From assembly GCA_002559145.1 (NCBI GenBank), contig NTXX01000043.1:1-34647 (forward strand): a DNA stretch of 34,647 nt, in the 5' to 3' direction. Made by a program: the position numbers and the translations under genes. The notes below the pieces were generated by a model. The model ran no database searches and was not told where the DNA came from. It saw only the letters and a list, made by a program, of their open reading frames with translations. Numbering within the stretch: the stretch's first letter is position 1; the number at the start of each line of letters is the position of its first letter. Positions 1 to 6,136 of this stretch are shown piece by piece. Origin of the DNA: Bacillus sp. AFS006103. GTDB taxonomy: Bacteria; Bacillota; Bacilli; Bacillales; Cytobacillaceae.

Positions 1-135
1 ATCATTGTACCCACTTCCCTAAACAAGAATGTACGTTCTTATTTTATCATACGAGGAGGTGTTTTGGCTATCGCCAACCGACATTCATCTCCCACTTATC
101 GTTGGGCTTCGCCCTGCACACGATTGAAGAGGGAG
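1..135 (-). mobile_element. Left end of an IS200/IS605-type tnpB element, with the first tnpB codons
   Basis: On the minus strand an ATG lies at 5-3 and runs off the window. It is preceded by a -10-like TATGAT near 45-50 and by a large imperfect hairpin (about 66-135) whose outer arms are CCGACA and TGTCGG and whose inner arms are CTCCC and GTGGGAG. From memory this layout (hairpin end, short leader, ATG for a M-I-V-H-K start) is that of the left end of solitary tnpB (IS1341-like) elements of Bacillus. Only the leader and about one codon are inside the window, so the protein itself is not seen. The identity is inference from pattern. Confidence 0.55.
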
Positions 136-215
136 TCTTCTGTCGGAAAATGATAAATAAGGGAAGGTTTTCCGATTATGGAAAGCAAAATCTCCCACTT
201 TTGAACTTTTTGATT

Positions 216-294
216 CAATAGGCGGAATCTCTCCGTCTATTGAAGATACTATTAATAAGAATGGCTAATTAAGCGGAATTCCTCCGTCTATTTA
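216..294. repeat. Two units of a short GCGGAA/TCCGTCTA interspersed repeat
   Basis: Two copies of an imperfect palindrome, GGCGGAATCTCTCCGTCTAT at about 221-240 and AGCGGAATTCCTCCGTCTAT at about 272-291, lie 51 bases apart in otherwise gene-free DNA. The same unit recurs four times at 10243-10435, so this is a dispersed repeat family. No ORF spans it. Confidence 0.6.
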
Positions 295-356
295 TCAGCA
301 CGGGTGCTAAACCTGAATCCCCAACCGGTATGTGCGGACCCTTTTGTATTCAACCA

Positions 357-566
357 TCAATTTATATGTTGATATTTATAGGGTTTGTGGTTGACTGGTA
401 TATTTTCCGTTGTGATTGCTTCAGAGGGCAGAACAGCCATTAGCGTGAGGGGATCCATGTGCTTTCCTTTCTCATCTAAACGACGGATGGCAGTATATAT
501 CCTCCTTAGCTCCCAGGGTATAGAGTTGCTCAGGACGAATGGTACATTCTTTGACCAACTGTTGAT
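357..566 (-). pseudogene. Open-frame remnant without a start codon, unrecognised
   Basis: On the minus strand a 69-codon frame runs between a TAG at 569-567 and a TGA at 359-357 with protein-like composition (WELRRIYTAIRRLDEKGKHM, then PLTLMAVLPSEA, ending YKYQHIN). It has no ATG, GTG or TTG in a useful place and no ribosome site. A second frame upstream (RPEQLYTLGAKEDIY) overlaps it, which fits a decayed, frameshifted gene. I do not recognise the family. The larger plus-strand frame over the same DNA looks less like protein. Confidence 0.3.
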
Positions 567-573
567 CTACGTC

Positions 574-612
574 AAAAAACGCCTTCAAATTGAATATTTG
601 AAGGCGTTTTTT
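574..612. terminator. Bidirectional intrinsic terminator
   Basis: Arms at 574-590 and 595-612 (core ACGCCTTCAAAT and ATTTGAAGGCGT) pair almost perfectly around a 4-base loop. They are flanked by A-run and T-run on both sides. It lies 38 bases past the stop of the minus-strand VOC gene and most likely ends that transcript. Confidence 0.85.
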
Positions 613-649
613 GCAATTTCGGTCTTATTTGCTTTTATTATCATTCTAA

Positions 650-1048
650 TTACAAAGGAAGATTTAGTTGCCACGATACTCCAAACCGATCATTTAACCA
701 GCCAAACCTCTGACTAAAGCCATAATTACCAATTGGCATAAGTGCTTGTCCACCCTCGCTAAGTTTCAGATATAGGTTGTTAATTTCTTCTTCAGTATCA
801 CAAGTAACAAAAATTGAGAATGAAGGAGTAAAGGAAAACTGATGCTTCAGGTTACTGTCAATGCACATAAATTCTTGACCTTTTACGGAAAAAGTAGCCT
901 GCATTACAGTTCCTTCATCACCAGACTCATTCGCCCCATAACGAGTAATACTTGTAATTTCTGAATCATCAATAATAGATATGTAATAATTCATCGCTTC
1001 TTCTGCTTTTCCATCTTGAAACATTAGGAATGGTGTAACTTTTCCCAT
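650..1048 (-). CDS. VOC-superfamily protein, PhnB/3-demethylubiquinone methyltransferase-like fold
   Basis: The 132-residue protein starts MGKVTPFLMFQDGKAEEAMN and carries the paired beta-alpha-beta-beta-beta pattern of small PhnB-like glyoxalase-fold proteins (F-x-D/G-K-A-E-E-A-x-x-Y-Y near residues 9-23, then a C-terminal F-G-W-L-N-D-R-F-G-V-S-W-Q-L near 115-128). Length is normal for one VOC monomer that dimerises. Members are annotated by fold and mostly lack a proven substrate, so no reaction is assigned. The start has a good AAAGGAG site. It is monocistronic, with a strong terminator at 574-612. The substrate, and any bound metal, cannot be read from the sequence. Confidence 0.85.
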   Translation of the reverse strand: MGKVTPFLMFQDGKAEEAMNYYISIIDDSEITSITRYGANESGDEGTVMQATFSVKGQEFMCIDSNLKHQFSFTPSFSIFVTCDTEEEINNLYLKLSEGGQALMPIGNYGFSQRFGWLNDRFGVSWQLNLPL

Positions 1049-1420
1049 TCAAAATCAACTCCTTTAATCGCTTAATTAAAACATTTATTAATTGTTAAAA
1101 TGAGTACATTAATTTAATAATGACATTCCATAAGAAATAATTCAATCTGAATTTCAAAAACCACCATATATTAGGCTCCTCAACTATCTTCTAAAAAAGC
1201 ATGATTATCTATATGACCAAGCACATCCCCATTTATCCTAGTTCGAATTTGGGAGAGTACCCGAGTTTGTTCATTTGCATTTTTTGCAGTCCAGATGACA
1301 ATTGGGACTTGATCAGGTAAGAAAAATTTGAGGATTCGTGTGACTACACTGAAAGATTTTGAGGATATTGCGAAAAATACCATATGTACCATTTTTTAAA
1401 TAATGAATTGGAGGCTCTAC

Positions 1421-1549
1421 ATGATGCAGGAAAACAAGAAAGACAGCGTTAATATCCTATCCCACGACGCCGTTGTCGGCAAACCGTACCTAGACATCGA
1501 CCGCGTCATCCCCGAAGGCAAATCGGGAAACACAAACCATAAGAAATAG
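1421..1549 (+). CDS. Small 42-residue protein, unrecognised
   Basis: The frame begins ATGATG 6 bases after TTGGAGG, a good ribosome site, and ends at TAG 1547-1549. The product is hydrophilic: MMQENKKDSVNILSHDAVVG, then a KPYLDIDRVIPEGKSG stretch and a basic tail NTNHKK. The Y-L-D-I-D-R-V-x-x-E-G-x-x-G stretch reminds me of short Bacillus proteins ending in D-R-x-x-N-E-G-L-x-G-G, but I cannot name a family. Codons are richer in G+C (third-position C in GAC, GCC, ATC, CGC) than in flanking genes, as in the next gene. A palindrome at 1557-1582 follows the stop by 7 bases and could serve as its transcript end. Confidence 0.5.
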   Translation: MMQENKKDSVNILSHDAVVGKPYLDIDRVIPEGKSGNTNHKK

Positions 1550-1556
1550 CTGGGTA

Positions 1557-1582
1557 GTGTCAGGTACCATGGTGCCTGACAC
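1557..1582. repeat. 26-base palindrome (GTGTCAGG...CCTGACAC)
   Basis: GTGTCAGGTACC and GGTGCCTGACAC face each other with one mismatch and no loop beyond the central AT. This motif, with variable centre, is a recurrent intergenic palindrome in Bacillus-type genomes in my recollection. It has no T-run right after it, so it is only a weak terminator candidate. Confidence 0.6.
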
Positions 1583-1747
1583 CACCGAAAATATATTTTT
1601 TAACACCTTAACGCATCCTTTTTTTCACAAAAATATGATTGCGCCATTTATACCTTATCCATCAATTTTCCCTCCTCCCTAATACATTTGAAGGAAATGA
1701 CTGGTTAGACTAAAGGAGACGAAATAAACAGAAAGGGTGAAAAAGCT

Positions 1748-2218
1748 GTGGCACAGAAACTTACGGCCTTATTCCTATTTATAGGTATTCTATTCGTCGG
1801 CGGTTTTCAGACAGACGACCAACCGCCGCCGGACCCCGTCCAGATCGGAACGGAGGAAGGCTATTATGAAGGAATCCGATCGGGGCTTGAAGACCGGCAT
1901 AATTTCAGAATATCCCGTGCTTGGCAGCAGATTCCTCGCTCTCAGCTGAGCTCTGATAATAAGGATAAGATAGCTCGCCCCCTCATAAAAATAGGACTTC
2001 TCCGGCAGGTGTACCTCTCTTTTTCCTCTAGGGATAAATTCTACACCTACCTTCATGCCCATCCGGAAATGAATGCGTTACAGGTAGCCCAGCGGATACT
2101 CGGTCAGAGGTTTGTGAGGGCGTACGAAAAAAGCTTCCAGAAAGGTTATGAGAAATCCCTTACTGCTTCACCCAAAAAGGCAGCAAGCTACGCCGCATTA
2201 TTGAAGGTAAAAAAATGA
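1748..2218 (+). CDS. Small secreted protein with G-Y-x-x-G/S motifs, unrecognised
   Basis: A 156-residue protein starting at GTG 1748 behind AAAGGGTG. Residues 5-20 form a hydrophobic signal segment (LTALFLFIGILFVGGF) with no lipobox Cys. The mature part is proline-rich at the start (D-D-Q-P-P-P-D-P), then has EEGYYEGIRSGLEDR near 36-50 and FQKGYEKSL near 135-143, both resembling E-x-G-Y-x-x-G-x-x-x-G motifs of surface or spore-associated small proteins. The gene is alone on the plus strand, with G+C-rich codons unlike the neighbouring minus-strand operon. Function is unknown. Export is inferred only from the N-terminus. Confidence 0.6.
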   Translation: MAQKLTALFLFIGILFVGGFQTDDQPPPDPVQIGTEEGYYEGIRSGLEDRHNFRISRAWQQIPRSQLSSDNKDKIARPLIKIGLLRQVYLSFSSRDKFYTYLHAHPEMNALQVAQRILGQRFVRAYEKSFQKGYEKSLTASPKKAASYAALLKVKK

Positions 2219-2231
2219 AAAAGGGGAAAAC

Positions 2232-2260
2232 AAAAAAGGGCAGACTCAAAGATGCCCTTT
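2232..2260 (-). terminator. Terminator of the signalling operon
   Basis: AAAGGGCA (2235-2242) and TGCCCTTT (2253-2260) form an 8-bp stem with a 10-base loop. On the minus strand it is followed by a T-run (2237-2232). It lies 27 bases beyond the stop of the sugar-binding-type gene and probably also stops plus-strand readthrough from the 1748-2218 gene. Confidence 0.8.
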
Positions 2261-2286
2261 AACCAATCAATGGTATCCACTATTTT

Positions 2287-3228
2287 TTACTCCACAATTT
2301 TCTCATAAAAATCTAATCTATCGTGGGCATTCTCTTTGATGATAATATCTACACCACTGTCCACGAATTTATCGACATTTTGTCCCTTTGCCACTTTCAT
2401 GGCGGTTTCCACGCTTAAATATCCCATATCATAAGGATTTTGAGCCATGGTACCAGGAACGGTTCCATCTGCAATGAACTTAACCATATCGGTAAGACCA
2501 TCTGGCCCAATCACAGGAATAAACAGTCCTTGTTTCTCTAATTCCTTGATTACCGATATCGCGATCGTGTCATGTGTGGTCACGATACCCTTAATATCAG
2601 GCTGGTCACGCATAAGCTTGATGATCAGATGACGAATCGTTTGGGGATCATCCGATATCCCTGATTTGATCGAGGCAATGTTGATTCCTGCATTTCTTAA
2701 AGAATTTGTAGCACCATCAATCCGCTCCTTAAAAACAGGGAAAGACAAATCTCCTCCGATAATAGCAATCTTATTCCCTGGTTGTAGCTGTGAGGCTAAA
2801 AAGGCTCCTGCTTTTTTACCTAAATCCAGATTATTGGTACCGATATACGCTGTTTTGTTCTTAATGGGAAGATCGGTATCTACCAGTAAAATAGGAACAT
2901 TCGTAAAAGTTTCTAATGTTGGGCTTACTGATGAATTGATCGGAGCCGCAATGATCACATCTGGCTTTTCTTTGTACGCCTTTATTAATAATTCTGCCTG
3001 TTTTTTCGTGGTTGAATCATTAGGAACAATCACCTTTCCATCGATGCCAAAGTCTTTAAACCCTTTTTCCATTCCAGCTTTCATGATTTCCCAATATTGA
3101 GAGTCATCTTTTTTTATCACAACGACCACAGTCGGCTTTTTAACAGCAATGGTTACGGAAATAAAACCTAGAACTACGACAGAAATGACAATACCAATTA
3201 CCAAACTAATTTTCTTTTTCTTCCACAC
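2287..3228 (-). CDS. Membrane-anchored periplasmic-binding-type protein (RbsB-like, Peripla_BP_4)
   Basis: 313 residues, GTG start behind GGGGGAAAGG. Residues 8-29 are one hydrophobic segment. It is not a lipoprotein, since no Cys follows, so the protein is probably tethered by an uncleaved anchor. Residues 33-300 show the two-lobe sugar-binding fold: PTVVVVIKKDDSQYWEIMKA, PDVIIAAPINSS, NVPILLVDTDLP, AYIGTNNLDLG, NKIAIIGGDLSF, IKGIVTTHDTIAISVI and VIGPDGLTDM follow the order of ribose/LuxP-type receptors. No permease or ATPase genes are near. It is the last gene of a kinase-CheR-kinase operon, 39 bases after the REC-PAS kinase, so a sensory rather than transport role is the better inference. 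The ligand is unknown. Confidence 0.85.
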   Translation of the reverse strand: MWKKKKISLVIGIVISVVVLGFISVTIAVKKPTVVVVIKKDDSQYWEIMKAGMEKGFKDFGIDGKVIVPNDSTTKKQAELLIKAYKEKPDVIIAAPINSSVSPTLETFTNVPILLVDTDLPIKNKTAYIGTNNLDLGKKAGAFLASQLQPGNKIAIIGGDLSFPVFKERIDGATNSLRNAGINIASIKSGISDDPQTIRHLIIKLMRDQPDIKGIVTTHDTIAISVIKELEKQGLFIPVIGPDGLTDMVKFIADGTVPGTMAQNPYDMGYLSVETAMKVAKGQNVDKFVDSGVDIIIKENAHDRLDFYEKIVE

Positions 3229-3267
3229 GGCATCCTTTCCCCCTCTCTTCTGTGTTAAAGAATGAAC

Positions 3268-5307
3268 CTACGCGTTGATTAGGCTGGGAATGAGCTGAAA
3301 TCGAGCAGAGAAGGTCGTCCCTTTCTCACTCGTTTCAATGTCAATTTGAGCATCATGCCGTTTGGCTACACTGTAACAGATGGCTAACCCCAAACCTGTT
3401 CCTGTTTCCTTGGTGGTAAAGAAAGGGGTCCCTATTTTTGTTAATACTTCTGGGCTGATTCCCTGGCCTTCATCTTTTATTTGGAGGACCACTGCCTCCT
3501 TATCCTTATAAGTTTTAATCGTCAAATTTCCATTAGAAGTCATTGCATCCAACCCATTTAAGGCCATATTCAAGATGAGTTGGCGAATTTCTTTTTCGTC
3601 AAGGTAGATGTCAGGACATTCTCCTAATTCAAGCTCCAGCTGTTTATTTGAACGAAATGCTTCCGCTTGGATCAAAGGAGATAAAGCTTCAATAATGGCG
3701 TTCATGTTTTGCTGCTTTTTGACACTAATTTTATTTTTAGCTAGATTCAAAAATTCGGTGATAATAGAGTTGGCCCTTTTCAATTCCTCCAGCATTAAAT
3801 CGATGATAGCCGGAGATAAATTATCAACATTATTCCTCGATAATTGTAAAAATCCTTGAACGGTTGTCATCGGGTTTCTGATCTCATGGGCAATACCAGC
3901 TGCCATCTCGCCGATTAAATTTAAGCGGTCCAGTCGATACATTTCATTCTCGAGGTGTACCCTATCCGTAATATCGGTTAAAACAACCAGCATACATGGT
4001 TCAGAATGGATATCAATCAACTCAGTAGATAATAAACCTGATCGGATTTCCTTGTTTTTCGTCCCATATTTGATTTTCTTATTTCGAACCTTTTTATTTA
4101 AATCAATAAACGTCTCCGTTGCTTCCTCAATAAAATTCTTACTATTTATTTTTTGATGAATCAATTCATCACTGCTAAAACCTATATATTTTGTCCAGTT
4201 GGCATTGACTTCGATAAAAGATAGATCTTTCTGTGATAAAATCGCCATTAAGCAAGGACTGGAGTCAAAGATTTTTCGAAACCTCTCTTGAGTGTGGAAC
4301 AGATGTTCAGCAATTTTTTTTCGTTCTTCCACTTCTGTTTGCAGTTTCTCATTTGCCTTAATCAGCTCAAGCGTCCGCTCTTTGACGATATGTTCCAAAT
4401 TATGAAATCTTTGTTTTTTAATTTCTTCCATTTGCTTTCTTTCTGATACATCACGTATGGTACAAACAAAGATTTGTTCCTCTTCAATGGTGGTTGATGC
4501 AATTAACAGATCCGCATAGAAGCAGCTTTTATTCTTATGACAAGCAACTACTTCAATAATTTTTCCTACCGATTGTCTCATGGTAGAAAGGAATGAGGAG
4601 GAGCCATCCACCATTTCATCCTCCCATTTTGGGAAAAGCTTCAGTACGTGTTTTCCGATCAATTCCTTTTCCTGGTAGCCAAACATGCACTTGGCAGCCT
4701 GATTCACGGAAAGAATCGAACCTTGCGTATTAAACGTCACAATCGTATCGGTAATCGTTTCACTGATGGCTCTTGATAATGCCTCGGTCCGCCGTAAATT
4801 TAGGGTGGTTTGATCCAGCCTTTTGTTGATTTTATTCAGCTCAAGCAAACGGTCTAGATCGGTTTGAATGATATTTTCTTGATGATTTTGATGGATTTTT
4901 ACAAACTGTTCAATCTTCTTTTTCAAGGTTTCCGGATGAAAGGGTTTAAAAATATAATCGATTGCCCCTACGGAGTATCCTTGATGAACATGTTCCATTT
5001 CTTGACTAATCGCTGTAATAAAAATAATCGGAATATTTTTTGTTTTTTCTCTTGCCTTTATCAGCTTGGCCGTATCAAAGCCATTCAGTCCCGGCATTTG
5101 AACGTCTAGTAATATCACGGCAAAATCATGTTGAAGCATGCATTTTAACGCTTCTTTTCCTGAATGGGCACTAATAAGATTATAATTTGGTGAAGTGAGC
5201 ACAGCTGCTAAGGCCAACAGATTTTCTGGATGATCATCCACCATTAATATATTCACCTTTTGAACTGGTGTATTATTTAACTTTTCGATAAAGCCTTTCG
5301 GGTCCAT
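3268..5307 (-). CDS. Soluble REC-PAS-PAS histidine kinase
   Basis: From the ATG at 5307 (679 residues) the order is: receiver domain about 18-135 with phospho-acceptor D68 in VILLDVQMPGLNG; a helical linker; PAS 177-290 and PAS 337-447 joined by a coiled coil; H-box about 457-527 with H474 in AAGIAHEIRNPMTTVQGFLQ; and an ATPase domain with N-box (LILNMALNGLDAM), DEGQGIS and GTGLGL. There are no membrane segments. The H-box and its N-P-M-T-T-V-Q-G-F-L-Q run resemble sporulation kinase-type (KinA/KinE) HisKA. I chose M9 of the longer frame because GGAG at 5317-5314 sits 6 bases before it; the longer start at 5331 has no site. The gene overlaps the end of cheR by 35 bases, so translation is coupled. 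Confidence 0.9.
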   Translation of the reverse strand: MDPKGFIEKLNNTPVQKVNILMVDDHPENLLALAAVLTSPNYNLISAHSGKEALKCMLQHDFAVILLDVQMPGLNGFDTAKLIKAREKTKNIPIIFITAISQEMEHVHQGYSVGAIDYIFKPFHPETLKKKIEQFVKIHQNHQENIIQTDLDRLLELNKINKRLDQTTLNLRRTEALSRAISETITDTIVTFNTQGSILSVNQAAKCMFGYQEKELIGKHVLKLFPKWEDEMVDGSSSFLSTMRQSVGKIIEVVACHKNKSCFYADLLIASTTIEEEQIFVCTIRDVSERKQMEEIKKQRFHNLEHIVKERTLELIKANEKLQTEVEERKKIAEHLFHTQERFRKIFDSSPCLMAILSQKDLSFIEVNANWTKYIGFSSDELIHQKINSKNFIEEATETFIDLNKKVRNKKIKYGTKNKEIRSGLLSTELIDIHSEPCMLVVLTDITDRVHLENEMYRLDRLNLIGEMAAGIAHEIRNPMTTVQGFLQLSRNNVDNLSPAIIDLMLEELKRANSIITEFLNLAKNKISVKKQQNMNAIIEALSPLIQAEAFRSNKQLELELGECPDIYLDEKEIRQLILNMALNGLDAMTSNGNLTIKTYKDKEAVVLQIKDEGQGISPEVLTKIGTPFFTTKETGTGLGLAICYSVAKRHDAQIDIETSEKGTTFSARFQLIPSLINA

Positions 5308-6046
5308 CAAATTCTCCGTAACAGTCTTCATAACGTGTAAATTTAACCCCCTCTCTTTTTCCTAAGCCAAGAAAACCTGAGCTGCTTAGGCTTTCGTATA
5401 TTAATTGATGAACATCATTTTGAAGGTTCTTATTAAAATAGATAAGAACATTTCGGCATATAATCATATCAAACTCGTTAAAAGAATGGTCTGAGACCAC
5501 ATTATGCTGGGCAAAAACGATATTTTTCTGAAGAAATGGGTGGAAACAAACCTTATCATCCACGGCTTTATAATATTCAGAAAAGGCCTGTTTTCCTCCT
5601 GCTTCCATATAGTTTTTGGTATAGAGCTTCATCCCTTCTAATGGAAAAGTGCCCTGTTTTGCTTTTTCAAGAATATTCTTATTGATATCGGTTGCATAGA
5701 TTCTAGTTTTATCATAAATCCCTTCTTCTTGAAGGAGGATTGCCATTGAATACACTTCTTCACCTGAAGAACATCCAACATGCCAAATCTTAATCGAAGG
5801 GTTATCTTTTAGTAAAGGGATCACTTTTGTCCGGATACTCTTAAAAAAAGGTGGATCGCGGAACATCTCGGTAACATTGATGGAAAAGTCGGAAAGTAAC
5901 CTTGCCATCACACCAGGGTCACGAAGGATTTTTTCCTGCAGGGCAGATATACTTGAAAGCCTCTCAATCTGAACGCGATGGTTAATCCTCCTTTGGATAA
6001 AAGGAAAGGCATAGTTTCTAAAATCATAGCCATAATATCGAAACAT
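5273..6046 (-). CDS. CheR-type protein-glutamate methyltransferase (start uncertain)
   Basis: 257 residues from the first ATG. An N-terminal helical CheR domain (FRYYGYDFRNYAFPFIQRRI) is followed by a SAM-dependent methyltransferase fold with motif I WHVGCSSGEEVYSMAILL, DINKNILEKAKQG, and the CheR signature MIICRNVLIYFNK near the C-terminus. It would methylate receptor glutamates. No CheB or classical MCP is in the window. The ATG at 6046 has GGAGG only 2 bases ahead, too close. Conserved-looking sequence (DEEIERIEIDLLLEA) continues upstream in frame for 30 codons to the UAG that ends the preceding kinase gene, with no ATG, GTG or TTG. The true start is therefore lost, non-canonical or frameshifted (see findings). 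Overlap with the next gene is 35 bases. Confidence 0.85.
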   Translation of the reverse strand: MFRYYGYDFRNYAFPFIQRRINHRVQIERLSSISALQEKILRDPGVMARLLSDFSINVTEMFRDPPFFKSIRTKVIPLLKDNPSIKIWHVGCSSGEEVYSMAILLQEEGIYDKTRIYATDINKNILEKAKQGTFPLEGMKLYTKNYMEAGGKQAFSEYYKAVDDKVCFHPFLQKNIVFAQHNVVSDHSFNEFDMIICRNVLIYFNKNLQNDVHQLIYESLSSSGFLGLGKREGVKFTRYEDCYGEFDGPERLYRKVK

Positions 6047-6136
6047 AGCCTCCAGTAATAAATCGATTTCAATCCTCTCGATTTCTTCATCCTGTACTAG
6101 ATGACAAGACTCATGCGATTTTTCCTGTGCGATTTT

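Noticed and set aside
385..717. 110-codon plus-strand frame
   Set aside because: It spans a bidirectional terminator and the end of the real minus-strand VOC gene, lacks a ribosome site, and has odd composition.
1180..1392. 70-codon minus-strand frame (MVHMVFFAISSKSF...)
   Set aside because: No ribosome site before either ATG and no family resemblance. A degraded gene piece (TRILKFFLPDQVPIV, SQIRTRINGDVLGHID) is possible but not supportable.
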